From assembly GCA_016806645.1 (NCBI GenBank), contig JACSYO010001625.1:30001-94000 (forward strand): DNA of 64,000 nt, in the 5' to 3' direction. The DNA comes from Ophiodon elongatus. Lineage: Eukaryota > Chordata > Actinopteri > Perciformes > Hexagrammidae. Under the pieces are notes generated by a model, which had not been told where the DNA came from, ran no database searches, and was given only the letters and a program-made list of their open reading frames with translations. Position 1 is the first letter of the stretch. Every line of letters starts with the position of its first letter. Below, piece after piece: positions 21,000 through 33,600 of this stretch. Made by a program: the position numbers and the translations under genes.

Positions 21000-21590
21000 C
21001 AGTACTTGGTTATAGGGCTGGGTTTATGGTATTGACCAAAATAATACCTAGGGACAAAGTAGTATTGAAACTACTCCAGTCAAACAATACCTGCATTCGA
21101 AAAAGAAAACCCCAACTAATTGTATAGTTTTGCTTGCAGCCAATCACCGCAAGCGTTCTACGATTTAAATGCTACGTGTGATTGGCCCGCTACCGCAGCA
21201 ACTACAAACACATGACTACAAGCCAACGGCGCTAACAGCGGCAGCGGTGCTAACGAAACTAACAGCTCCTAACCAGGGGTGGTGGAGAGGAGAGTGGACG
21301 TCATGCTTCGGCAACGATGACACTGTCCCGCCGCCGTGGGTCTACGGACGGCTTTATCAGCGGTAACCTCCGCATGGTTAGCTAGCCAGTGGGACACACA
21401 GCTTCCATTCACTTGATGCGTATCGAACTAAGTACTCTTTTGGTATCACCGTAAGGGTGCTGGTGTTGGTATCGTACTTTTTGATTTTTCTCTTACTGTG
21501 TTTATTGTTGTGCACCAAACACCCTGGCAATTACCTTGAATGTGAAAGCCTTCTTGGCAATAAAAGTGATTATGATTTGACAAACGATGT
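21000..21590 (+). repeat. Interspersed repeat, copy 1 of a dispersed family
   Basis: The block includes GCTAACAGCGGCAGCGGTGC, a GGTGGAGAGGAGAG segment and GGTGGGACACACAGCTT-like text. It continues into GCACCAAACACCCTGGCAA and GGCAATAAAAG, sequences I recall from dispersed fish repeats. A diverged relative of its middle lies at 24080-24290. Confidence 0.55.
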
Positions 21591-22009
21591 TTCTGAAATG
21601 CACACAATGAGAACTGACATTGAATTGCACAGCTTCCAGTTAACAAAAGGAAATAAATTGCTTCATTTATTGACCAGATTTCAAGTCAGTATTAAAGACA
21701 TATCTTGGAGTCTGGCTGGAGGAAAACTGACATACACAGTCTGGAAGACTTTCACACCCAGAGGGGCTTTGGGATACAGGTGCACAGCTGGACATTTGTC
21801 TCCGGATGTTCTCCGGGAACCAGGCCATAGGAACTATTTTCAGAAAAAACAATGTGCATTAAGAACACAAGGCTAAAATGTAGTAAACCCTCCTCTCAAA
21901 TAGACGACAGCTTGATTGTGTTTGACGGTGCTACACTTGAGAGAATTTGTGTTTTAACTCCACCTACAGGAAAGATCTTAAAAACAAGATATGAATCCTA
22001 ATGGTAAAT
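21591..22009 (+). other. Unassigned DNA with a hydrophobic-start open frame
   Basis: The open frame 21457-21876 begins with a hydrophobic stretch but starts inside repeat DNA and has no recognisable domain, so I do not call a gene. Confidence 0.35.
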
Positions 22010-22011
22010 GG

Positions 22012-22125
22012 ACTGTACTTGTATTGCGCTTTTCTAGTCTTCTGACCACTCAAAGCACTTTAACACTACATGTTATCATTTACCCATTCACACCCATTCA
22101 GAATAAATAATAAAAAAATGCAAAC
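22012..22125 (+). repeat. Short interspersed repeat (TAAATGGACTGTACTTGTAT type)
   Basis: The text from TAAATGGACTGTACTTGTAT to CCCATTCACACCCATTCA is a well-known dispersed sequence of teleost genomes. Its class is uncertain to me. Confidence 0.6.
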
Positions 22126-23139
22126 GAGCAGCACAGAACACACACTTTACTGCTTTTTGTTTGCATCCGCACGGCCGTCCGTCTCCACAAACACTCCGGT
22201 ATAGCTGGAGATATTGTTGACAGATTTCTAGTTCCTCCCTAGAAGTTTGTCCATGTCAGCAGGAGTCTAGGGGACTTGGCCACTAGGTGAGGCACCTGTG
22301 GGAAAAGACATTAGTAACCATTAAAAAATATTCAGTTCACAGGAACCACATGTGAACAGAATCAAAAACATTCACGCCATAACCTGAACCCAGCACAGTC
22401 TTATCCTCATCTGTTCCTCATATTCCAGTTATAATCAGGAATATGAGGATCATGTTGTATATTTAAAAGGTGCAATGTGTAAGATCTGGCCACTTGCTCC
22501 AAACAAATAGGGGGCAGCATTTCACATCTAATACTGGGTCCATACACTCTAAATGTACAGTCATCAGTTAAAAAAATTTAATAAAATAAAAAAGCCAACT
22601 ACTAACTAACAGCAGGCCAAGAATACACTAAAAATCAACCAAACAGGTAAATCCTTGAGAGCTGGTCAAAATAACACTCAAAATAACGCTTTAATTGATT
22701 TAATTTAAAGCAAACTCCAAATAATGTTTCCTCTTAATAATTCTAATGTTATGTTTTCTTGTGGGGGAATATTAAGGGGAGTTTCCAGTTTTGCTGCTTG
22801 CATCCAGTTACAATCCCGGACAATACATGAGCATTATTTTTGCATAGAAGCGCAGCCTGATGTACTTTGTAATTACATTGGAATATAAGAAAACCCAAGT
22901 GACTGTAGTAAAGCAGATATATTTAATTGTACTATTAGTTACAGTATTAGTTTCAGGTAATAACGACAACAAAAATAGTCAAATCTTGTCTTGAAAACAC
23001 TTTTACATATGGCTATTTAGATTTACAAATGGTCGTTTCCATTTCAGAGTTGTGGATTTGGCTTTATGTTGGTCAAAACAGGACGAGGCAGGGTTTACTG
23101 CCCAGCAGTGACAAGGTGATGCATGTGGGCTCCTTTTCT
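22126..23139. other. Unassigned DNA with a possible MITE end
   Basis: At 22470-22520 the text AAAGGTGCAATGTGTAAGA resembles the end of a dispersed teleost MITE. Nothing else recognised. Confidence 0.35.
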
Positions 23140-23285
23140 TCAATTCAATTAAATTTATTTTCTATAGCCCAAAATCCCAAATCCCAAATTTGCCTTTAGA
23201 GGGCTTTACAATCTGTACACATATGACATCCTCTGTCCCGGGACCTCGCATCGGTTCAGGAAAAACTCCCCCCCAAAAAAAACTT
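23140..23285. repeat. Short interspersed repeat (TTCAATTCAATTAAATTTAT type)
   Basis: It starts with TTCAATTCAATTAAATTTAT, continues with a segment on a GGCTTTACAATCTGTACAC theme and ends GGAAAAACTCCC, all typical of a dispersed teleost retroelement 3' tail. Confidence 0.6.
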
Positions 23286-24079
23286 CTTCTTCAGAGTGAA
23301 CTTTAAAGTCTGTTCATTAGGAAAAAAAATCACAAAGCGAAAGACCTTTGTTAAAAGAGAAAGAACAAATTAGAAGAAGAAAAAAACTAAAAATATTTTG
23401 ACTGAAAGGTCAGTCGGAGGATTTTAATTCAAACCCACAGGAGAGCCAGAGCAGCAGGAGAGGGACCTTGTTGAGGCTTCAGGTCATGGCGACCTAATCT
23501 TCCTCCGTCTCTTATTGCTGCACGGCACACTGAGGAGTCAGACGTTTAGGAAACTGATTTGGTTCTTCCTGTAGGGCTTCTCTTTTCTGTCATTATCTGT
23601 GAATGTGTATGCAAAGAAAAACTTTATTCTGAACAGTATACCATGGTACACATTTTGCATTTCTGCAAACCGCCGATAGGATGACGGCATTTGGTCAAAG
23701 AAAGTGACGCAGTACAACGAGAAACGATAACAGTTTCTCGTTGAGAGTCCACCATCGGTGGGTTAGAGTGGTTGGGTAAAACACACAGGACTTTAACCCA
23801 GGAGACTACATTCGTCTGTGTACAGATTGAAAAGCCGTCTGAGGCAAATTTGTAATTTGTAATTTGTGATTTTGAGCTACACTAAATAAATTGAATTAAA
23901 TTTGTCTCGTAAAATTACGTAAGAAAGTTTGCTTAAGGTGTTTGTTGTTTATTAATGGTAGTTACATTTCTTACGTGACGTAGTTACATTGTTGTTTAAA
24001 CACAAACCATGATGTTTTTTTCAAACATTAAAGTTGCTATCTATGATAGATTTTTTGCATTTCTGTAGCCTCTCAATGG
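23286..24079. other. Unassigned DNA
   Basis: No gene or clear repeat recognised. Confidence 0.4.
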
Positions 24080-24290
24080 CTCTCAACATGGAAGCGCTAA
24101 CATCGCAAACCACGGCAAAAGGGCTGTCAGAGCTAACAGTGTTTACCTGAGGGGGAACCGGAGGGTGGGCGCTATGCTTCCACAACGACGCCAAGGGTCG
24201 AGACCGCAGTATTAAGTGCAACATCCGTATGGGGGCCAACCGGTGGGGCACGCTCACATACACGAACATGCATTAAAAGCAATGGAGAAT
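24080..24290 (+). repeat. Interspersed repeat, copy 2
   Basis: It shares order and partial sequence with 21200-21420: GCTAACA blocks, GGGGGAACCGGAGGGTGGG, CGCTATGCTTCCACAACGA, and a TCCGTATGG...GGTGGGGCACGC end. It is clearly diverged. Confidence 0.5.
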
Positions 24291-25944
24291 CTCGGATTCC
24301 AACCCACACAAGAGGAAGAGCAACTTCATCCTCTGCTCAGGTAGACATTACTGTACTATATCTTTACATAGCAAATAGTTGTTGTCTTCTATATTAATGC
24401 ACTGAATCCTGCATATAACCAGGTAGTTTTATTTTTTCTAAACCTAGCCAATCGTTTCACAACGGTAATCACGGGGCATTGTGCCTGCCTCCAAGCTTGA
24501 TATGAAACATGTTTTTGAATCAGAAACTTCGACATTCAACATATCCTGTTCTTTGCAGCGAAATAAGATGCCAACCTTTTTTCAAACATCAAATTACAGA
24601 AAGTAATTTTTTGAGAGGAAAAGAGGCAATGCCGGTTGGTTGGTCTGTCCCCAGAGAATGAAGACCTTTGACAGCAGGTCAAAGTGTTTCCATATCCATA
24701 TCTTCCATCTTCACACTTATCTCATGGATCAGCACTAAATTTTGCACCACAAACAGTTCAATTCACCTCCAATATTTCATCATTTTCAGTGACAGTTTTG
24801 GTTTCATTCGTACAGGCTTTGAAAAAATCTATCTACATTACCAAACAACAGCTGGGAGATTTAGTAATATATTTCTTTTCATGTAATATGGGCAAATTGA
24901 CCGTCTAAAATGCTTTAAAAAATCCCAGTCACTTTTTTTTTTATCTGCTTTTACCTGGCCTCACCTCACCAACATCCCTCTGACTTTTACCCCCAGTGTA
25001 AAGTCAACTGCTGAGTCCCACTCGCCTGCAGAGGGGGCTTCCTCTCATCAAACAGAGCCTCCTCTGTGTCTGAAACTGGAGAGGTCAGCATTCCTCTGCC
25101 CAGGCCTAAAATAAAGACCCGAATTCTATGCAGAAATAATCCAGATTCCCGGTGGGACTGCAACCTATCCTGGGGCAGCTGCCTCCCTCAAGGTGGACAA
25201 TCAGTGTCTTTGTCAAGCCAAGCTGATGCCAACAGGCTGAGCACCGGAGCAGGTCCACCCGGCAGTCCTGCTGCCGGAGCTGTGCAGACAGGTCTGCCTC
25301 GCTGCGGAAACACTGGAATATTTTTGGACAAATCTTATCATCAATACTGGATTATCAGTGGGTTCTTGATGGATTATGGATGTTCAAATTGGATTCAACA
25401 GCCCGCATGAAACGTCACCGGCTCCTTGGGATTGCTCGACAACAACGCGGCATCTCCACCAACTGAGAGGTAGGCTACAATTATTCATCTTTTCTGACCG
25501 AGACACAGTACACGCTGCCCAGTGAAGAGCGTGGGATGTGTTTCCAGACCAGAGAGGAGGCTGGCTTTTTTTTTGTTGAAACAATGTAATTTAAGAGATT
25601 TTCAGATTTCAGGCAAAATGTCACAGTGCATGTCAAAGTATTTCCCGATCCAGTCTGAGCTTTTAAGCAAACTGGGACACCCAAAGACCTGATTTAGCTC
25701 CTAAACCAAAGTAAAGACCCTCTCTGGGATTTGTCTCAGTTACATTTTATTCTCCTCCCCACACACTCACACTCTCTGTCTCAGTTAGGATCAGCCCTTC
25801 CAAGAGATTGAGCAAGAATTTCTGAGAGTTTGCATTAATCTCCCAAATCAAATCACTGTACAACTGTTGAATCGGTGAAGATGCTTTAATTCAAGTCCTA
25901 AGGGGGCAATCATTGAGTCACTCAGGGAATTAGGCAGAATTCAA
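24291..25944. other. Intergenic DNA downstream of col1a1, unassigned
   Basis: The open frame 25066-25410 (114 codons, plus strand) has no recognised domain and no clear splice context. I report the interval as unassigned. It could hide a small exon of the neighbouring gene, but I cannot show that. Confidence 0.4.
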
Positions 25945-27479
25945 ATGTCAGACCACTTAACATGCTTTATTTCAGCATTCAAAATAATTAAAAACATCTC
26001 AATTTATTATACATATACAAAATAGGTACAGATCCTTGTGGTGTTTTCCCCCCTTGGGTGTGTCTGTCTGCATTATCTCACAAACTCCTTCCTGATGGCT
26101 CTCTTTCGGTGCATTGTTTGAAAAAAATAAACTTAAATCTCCAATTTTCTTTTTTTTTGAGAAAATTCACCCTTCGCACAAGAAAACAAGAAACAAACTA
26201 CAACAGATGGGTGGAGGGACGATTTTTTTGAAGGACAGAAGAGGTGGAGGTGGGCGTTTAAAAACCCTAAATCAAAAAGTGTGAGAAGAAGAGATGCGGA
26301 TCCGCTCTTCACTTTGAACTCAGAGCTCAGAGAGTTTGAGTGCAGAGAGAAGAAGTCTGTCTCATTCTGGGTGCCAAGAGTAAAAAAACTGGTTTTGTTT
26401 TAGTTTTAGCACCAAGAGGGCCCTGCCAGGCCAGAGTGACCTTAACACTACAGTATAGTCTCACTGGACAGCCAGGAGACCTCAAAGAAACAATAGCACC
26501 TTAAGTTTTAGCTGTTTTCGCTTCTGCTAAAGTGTTGATAAAAGTCGACTATCCCAACGAGCGCCAAAACTACTGCAGGCCTCACTTCACAAACACTGGG
26601 CCCCCCCTTTAATCTATTTACAGCTGATATTCCTTGCATTTCTGAGGTAGCCATAGGATTGTTTTTTCTTTCAAAAAAGAGGTTGGAACCCATGTTTCTC
26701 TGCTGGTGGTTTTAATGTGACTTTTCTTTAAAAAAAAAGAAAGAAAGAGGGAGTAATAGAAAGGAACAAACAAGACAGCAACAACAAACAAATCACAACA
26801 GCCACAAAATCAGCGGATGAGGAGGGGGGAGTTGTCAGTGTTGTCTGTGGCAGGTTGACTGGGTAGTGGGGGCGGGTGGGGCAGAACAACAGAGACAAAC
26901 ATGGCTGTCAGTTTCACCGTTTATTCATCAACACCTGAAACGTGGTACAAAGCAATTGGGTTCTGTCTGTTGGGGACTGTCCTTTCATTCCTCTCGCCAC
27001 AGTGGTGTATAAAAATACAAAAGTCACCTGTGTGTTTCTGTAAACTCCAGAGAGGCCTGATATGGCTGGTTGAAGAGGGGAAGTCAATTTTTTTACACTT
27101 TACAGAAGCATATATTATTTTCTTGTTGCCAGTGAAACAAAATGTCTTCTCTACAGGATCCTTGGTGTTGTTGATGGTAAAAAAAAACAAAAAAAAAACC
27201 AAGAGTCAGAAACGAAAAAAAAAGTAGTGGTCCCAAACGCGACGATGCAGATTCCACCGCATCGCCGGCATCTTGTTGAAGTGCAGGTTTTAGGCGAAGT
27301 GGACCATCAGAAAAATGGCCGAATGGAAATTCGTAGAATCAGGAGCGAGGGGTCAGATTTTTCAGAAAAAATGGCATTAGAGAAATGTTTTGGTGGGCTT
27401 TTTTTTGGAGAGATGACTGCTAGAAAAAATAAAACACACACACACACACAACAACAATTTCAAGTCCAGATTTCTCTTT
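25945..27479 (-). other. col1a1: col1a1 3' UTR
   Basis: About 1.53 kb follow the stop codon. The region has AU- and purine-rich tracts and a CA run at 27434-27450. On the minus strand the distal end reads CTGTACCTATTTTGTATATG, then TAATAAATTGAGATG, TTTTTAATTATTTTGAATGC and GAAATAAAGCATG. I recall the human COL1A1 poly(A) region as almost the same. AATAAA signals are at 25966-25971 and in the TAATAAATTGAG segment, and a further internal one is at 26930-26935. Cleavage is probably near 25945-25955. The exact end is inferred. Confidence 0.8.
25966..25971 (-). terminator. col1a1: col1a1 distal poly(A) signal
   Basis: AATAAA on the minus strand (TTTATT on plus) inside GAAATAAAGCATG, in the conserved terminal 3' UTR block. 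Confidence 0.85.
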
Positions 27480-27626
27480 TTACAAGAAACAGACGGGTCC
27501 AACTTCAAGGCCAAACTCTTGGTCTGGAGCACCAACGTCCATAGGAGCGATATCAATGATGGGCAGGCGAGATGTTTTCGATGTCTTGTAGTCGATGACT
27601 GTCTTGCCCCATGTACCGGTGTGTGA
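27480..27626 (-). CDS. col1a1: col1a1 exon 49: C-propeptide end and stop
   Basis: The 147-base coding part reads TGTWGKTVIDYKTSKTSRL, IIDIAPMDVGAPDQEFGL and EVGPVCFL, followed by TAA at 27480-27482. The last Cys is the eighth of the C-propeptide. It is the same size as in human. Confidence 0.98.
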   Translation of the reverse strand, partial: SHTGTWGKTVIDYKTSKTSRLPIIDIAPMDVGAPDQEFGLEVGPVCFL

Positions 27627-30600
27627 CTGGAGGGAGAGAAGAAGAAAAGGGAGTTAGGGTCATCATTCAAATGGGCCGTTGCATGGTTAACACTGGACAT
27701 TTAAAAATGTCTCCAATTCTGCCTGAACTTTTGTTCAAATCCCATGAACAGCAAGACTAGATACAGTAGCGAGCATGCATGTTTGAAGTAGGGTATTTGC
27801 TATCTAAATCAAAACTACTCAGTGTATAGCATGAGTATTGTACTTTCAAGCTTGCTGAACCTACTGGTCATTCCAAACTTTCAAGGTTTAGCATTTGAAG
27901 CTCACACAGTTGTCATTGGGATTGGCATGAAAGTGTCAAGTTTTTCTCACCGTGCATCCATCTTCCAGGACGCTGTAGGTGAAGCGGCTGTTGCCCTCGG
28001 CTCTGATCTCGATCTCGTTGGAGCCCTGGAGGAGCAGGGCCTTCTTGAGGTTGCCGACGGTGGCGTCCATGTAGGCGACGCTGTTCTTGCAGTGGTAGGT
28101 GACATTCTGGGTTGCCTCAGTGGACATGAGACGCAGGAAGGTCAGCTGGATGTTGACATCCTCTGGTGTAGAGCCCTCACTGCCGTACTCGAACTGTGTA
28201 GGAAAGAGGGAGGGGGAGATGTTACTGACTGAGGAAGAGGAGAGGTACGGCGGAGTTGAGGAATAGCAGGAAACAAAAGAGGGGCGGGAAGTGAAAATGA
28301 GTGGAGGGGTAGAGGAAAGAGGAATTGAGATGGAAGTTGACCTAAGAGAAGGCAGGTAGGGATGGGTTTGGAGTGAGGAAGTGCTCTGTTTGGTTGATTC
28401 AGCAAATTTACCTGGAAGCCCTCGGTCATAGCCTCTCCGAACCAGACGTGCTTCTTCTCCTTGATGTTCTTGCTCATGTACCAGTTCTTCTTGGCGACCT
28501 CGGGCTGAGTTGGGGTTACGCAGGTCTCTCCAGTCTCCATGTTGCAGTAGACCTTGATGGAGTCATGAGTGCAGCCCTGGTCAGGGTCGATCCAGTACTC
28601 ACCTGGAGAACAAGGAATCAGGAGAGGAAAAGTTCAGAAAAATCCAGTATGCTAGTTTAGATTCTCCAATCCTCCTCTACACTAGGATTGATTCACCACT
28701 GTTGGGTAAAAACTCACCGCTCTTCCAGTCAGGGTGGCACATCTTGAGGTCACGGCAGGTTCTGGCGGGGTTCTTGCGGGTTCCGTCAGGGCTGCGGATC
28801 TGCTCGATCTGCTGGCTCAGGCTCTTCAGGGTGCCATCAACCTCCAGGTCGCGGTCACGGAGAACGTTAGCGTCATCAGCACGGAACATGCGGAAGGGAT
28901 CGGGGGCCTTCTCCTGAGGCTGGGAAATGAAGCCGAGGTCAAATCCGCCACCAGGGGCACCTGGTGCTCCGGGAGGTCCAGGAGCTCCTGTAGGACCCTG
29001 AGAGAGAAGAAGGGCAAGAGGAGGAAGAGAAGAAGTTGGTTATTTCAGTGCTTGAAGAGGCTTTGTGGTGCTCCTAGCAAACCACAACCTCTATTTTTCA
29101 CCAAGTTAGGAGACACAAAGTAAATAGACAGAAGAGTGGATGGATAGTTAGACAGCAAGACTTACAGCAGGTCCCATCTCTCCAGAACGTCCACGAGGTC
29201 CAGGAGGTCCAGTAGGTCCAGGCAGGCCAGTCATACCGTCCTTACCAGCAGATCCAGCAGATCCAGATGGGCCCTGTAAACAGCATAAAAGGAAAGTCTC
29301 TGAATGTCAAAGTCCCTCCAAACACTGAGAGATAAACTAAATATTAAAATGCAAAGCACCTAAAACTACCCCAAGCACTTTAAAGATTGTGTGGTGTGTT
29401 AACTCACTCTAGGTCCAGCGGGTCCAGCAGAACCAGCGGGTCCTTGCTCTCCATTAGCTCCCTATGGGTTCAGAACAAAAACAGTGGTTAGAAATAAAGT
29501 GTGTATGTTGTTTATATTATATTTGTGTCGATGTGAGTGTGAAGTGACATACAGATTGTCCAGAAGGTCCCTGCATGCCAGTGAATCCTCTGTGTCCCTT
29601 CATGCCTCTCTCTCCAGCCTCTCCACCCTCTCCCTTGTCTCCACGAAGTCCAGGAGCTCCCTGTTAGGGGGAAAAATCGGATGAAGAGCATTGTTTAGCC
29701 TTCATTTGAATGCCGTTCCATCTATGTTATTGTTTGTTTTTTTATCAATGGCGCTAATGTTGTTACTTACCCCAGGGCCACGAGGTCCAGCGGGGCCAGC
29801 AGAGCCAGCGGGGCCACTAGGTCCCTGAAGCATACAAAAAACAGTTTGATGTAAAGGATGGTTGCAGCGAAACACAATCTATGCTTTCACCTACGGTAGC
29901 TTTAATATTATTTGGCTATTTTCCATTAACATGTACTGTACTGTAAACTGAAGAGATTTTCATAAAAGCACAATGACTAAACTGAGTTGTGTCACTCACA
30001 GTCTCTCCACGGTCACCATTCTTTCCAGCGGGTCCAATGGGTCCTGGGGCACCAGAGGGTCCAGGGGCACCAGATGCTCCAGATGGGCCGCCCTCACCAC
30101 GGTCTCCCTAAAATGCAAACACAAATTAATGTTATTTCAACAGCTTTAATTTGAATCTCTTATATTTCCTTACAAGCTGCTGTGGTGAAAAAGGCACAGA
30201 TAGAACCAAATATCTGCCCAGTAGGCCTGTTTAGTAATCCATGTGGTGTTGGTGACTTAGCGATGATGTAATTTGAACTCACCTTGGGTCCAGCAGGTCC
30301 ATCGCGACCAGCTGATCCCTCGTTTCCGGGGCTTCCCTAAAATACAAACACAAAGCAGGTTAACTGATTAGAAAACACCTACACCAATATACAAAAGTCA
30401 GACAAATAGTTAGTGTACAGTTGCAATTGTTTCTTCATACCTCACGTCCAGCCTCACCAGGGGCTCCACCCAGTCCAGGGGGTCCCATGGGTCCGGGAGG
30501 TCCGCGCTCACCACTGGGGCCAGAAGATCCAGCCTTTCCAACCTCTCCCTGCGGGTGACACGGGCAAAGTCAGTCCAGTCCTAACAACTACAGTTACTTT

Positions 30601-33600
30601 TCTAATAGAGTCCAGTTCATATGGGCTTGTTGAATGTTGCAGGTTGTAATGCAACAGGCCAGCAAGCTGCTGTTAATTAAGGATAGATTTTAGAAAATCT
30701 GCTTCCTTATTGTTCATATATTGTTGCAGCCAGGTGGGTGAAGCGTTTTCATGGAACGAACCAGAGTTTAATGGTATTTCCAAGTCATCCTCAATGGTTT
30801 TGTTTCAATGTAACATAATTTAGAAGTGGTTTTTGATCTTGTTTTTTGTCTGATTCTAAACATCATATTGGCTGGCAAAACACCATTGGGTATTCTGGTT
30901 CCATCAGATCCACTGTGCCGTTTGTAGTTTTGAAGAGTAGAGTTTGTAGAGTAATAACAGGAACTTACGGAAGGTCCGCTCATGCCAGGGAAACCTCTCT
31001 CTCCTCTCTGTCCAGGCAGACCAACAATACCACGCTGTCCAGCAATACCAGAAGGTCCAGAAATACCAGGACTTCCCTGCATAGGTGGACAAAGTAGTGA
31101 CAAAGTGAAAGAGGTTATAGAGATTATACATCAAGGTGTAGGGACAGCAACAAACATCTGAAATAATGTCCGTGTGTTGTCAGTGAAAATGTGGAAACTT
31201 TATTAATTCAATTCTAGTACATAAAGAGGATACTTTAGTTGGAATCAAATCACACTGTTTTTTGTTGGCAACCAATCCTTTAGTTCTGTGATACATTGAG
31301 ATGGAAAGGGCATCAGTTTCTTTTGATGGTTAACTATAACTTACGGAAGGTCCCTCGGCACCAGAACCACCCTTCTCTCCAGCAGGTCCTGGGGGTCCAG
31401 CAGCACCCATCTCACCAGAGCGACCAGCAGGTCCAGTCTCACCACGGTTTCCTTTGGGTCCCTCTTTGCCAGATGGTCCAGAGGGTCCGGGAGGTCCAGA
31501 GTTGCCCTATGGGGAAGAACGCAACATTGCTGAAAACCATTGAGGATGTTGGGCCCTGTCACAGGAACAATAGGTGCTGATAACATTCGAGGAAGACTTA
31601 CAGAGGGGCCGGGAGGTCCAACTCTGCCAGCAGCACCAGGGAAGCCAGTAGCACCCTAGGGACAGACAGAGGGCAATTAGCTGACTGTGGCTGAAAAAAT
31701 GGCTGTTTCACATTAGTGCAATCAATAAAAAAGAGGGATGAATAATACAAAATGGGCTTCTTGCAATACAAGTAATACATCTGTAAAAAAACATGTTTTG
31801 ACATTGGATTATCTCCAGAATTCTCTCTCTGCTGTGGCCATGGGAACTGTCACCTCTGACCACTACACTACTGCTTAAGGTGCTCCTGATCTAGGATCTG
31901 AAGGTGAAGTCAGCATAAATGTAAATGTATTAGAGGAAGAGGAGGGCAGAGAAAAAGAGTGGTGACTCACAGGAGGTCCAGCAGCTCCACGGGCTCCCTT
32001 AGGGCCGTTGTTTCCATTGGGACCCTGAAAGGACACAACAAATTGTCAGTCAACATGGGAGAACCAGTACCAGGCAATGTAGCCTCAACGTCTTATGTTC
32101 ACTCTGAATTATGGGATTTTCTATAAGGAGGTGTGAATGTTTACAAACCTGAGGTCCAGGGGCACCAGTGGGTCCAGCAGCGCCGGGGGGACCAGAATCT
32201 CCCTTAGCACCATTATCTCCAGACTCTCCCTTAGCACCAGGCTGTCCATCAGCACCCTGTGGTGGAATAATGGTGGATGGGGAGAGAGGCTCAGCAAATT
32301 CTGTGTTTAAGCTTCAAGCTAAAGAAAAACAGTCAGTGAGAAGAGCCAGGACATTCATGAAGAAGTGACTTACAGGAGGTCCAGCGAATCCAGCAGGTCC
32401 AGGTGGTCCAGACTCTCCACGCTCACCCTGAGGAAGAAGAGTCAGTCAGTTATTACAAGATTCAAGCAGCTTCCTCTCCTGCTCTTGAGAAGAACAGATG
32501 GACAGGTACTTACAGGGCCTCCGCGAGATCCAGCAGGTCCGACAGGTCCGGGGGCGCCAGGCTCTCCCTTGTCTCCGGTGGAACCAGCAGATCCGGGGAG
32601 TCCAATTGGTCCAGTCAAACCACGGGGGCCATCCTTACCAGGAGCTCCATCACTACCCTTGCCTCCTTGGTCACCCTTGGTTATTGGATGAAGAGGGGGA
32701 GTGAGGAATATATATACTGGAAAGCTACTGTGGATGGTGTTGCGTGAGTCAGGCCTCTCATAAGGGTACTTCAGTAGTGACTAATCCTATATACTGGGAA
32801 TATTGGGAGTACAAGAAATATTGTTGTGGCGACTCACTCTGTCTCCCCTCAGTCCTGGAAGGCCAGCAGCTCCACGCTCACCAGGCATTCCCTGGAGTCC
32901 AGGAGGACCCTGGGCTCCGGGAGCACCGGAGGCTCCAGCATCTCCCTGGGGAAGAGGAGGAAGGGGTAGAGAACAAGAACAGGAGGGTTACTCAACAAAT
33001 CAATGAGAACTCCACAGGCCATCAAGTTCTTTTTTCTTTCACAGCTCTCAAGGTTTACCTTAGCACCCTCGTTTCCAGCAGATCCGAGGGCTCCACGAGC
33101 ACCAGCAGGTCCAACAGCACCAGGTGCACCGCGCTCACCGAGGAATCCTCTGTCACCCTGAGGGGAAGGGGTGGCAGAGAGTTAGGGAATTTGAAATGGA
33201 ACTCCAAGAGCAGTCAAAGAAGTCTTGAGTCATCTATGATTAGTCCTACCCCATCAGCAATAGCCTGTTATTAGCTAGCGTTAGCCTGTTAGCATTAACA
33301 TCAATGTTCATTCAACTTATAGCAAGAACACGTAGCTTTGTTTTTAGCCTGGTTGGTAACAATTTACTTATTTAGACAACTCTCCAAAGATGCTTAATTA
33401 ATGGATGCTGCTGGGAGCAGACTGTATATTAACTGGGAACATGACAAAAATAATAAGTAACTTACTCTACTTCCAGCAGGTCCTATGGCTCCAGCCTCAC
33501 CGGGCACACCCTAGATAGACAGAGAGGCAATTCATACGTTAATTCACAGTATGAAAGTATCAAGTTGATCAGGTATTTAAATCAACCATATCTCAGTCAG

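Noticed and set aside
21457..21876. Open frame with a signal-peptide-like start
   Set aside because: It starts inside a dispersed repeat and has no recognisable domain after the hydrophobic stretch.
32365..33274. Plus-strand open frames over the collagen exons
   Set aside because: They are antisense shadows of the Gly-X-Y exons.
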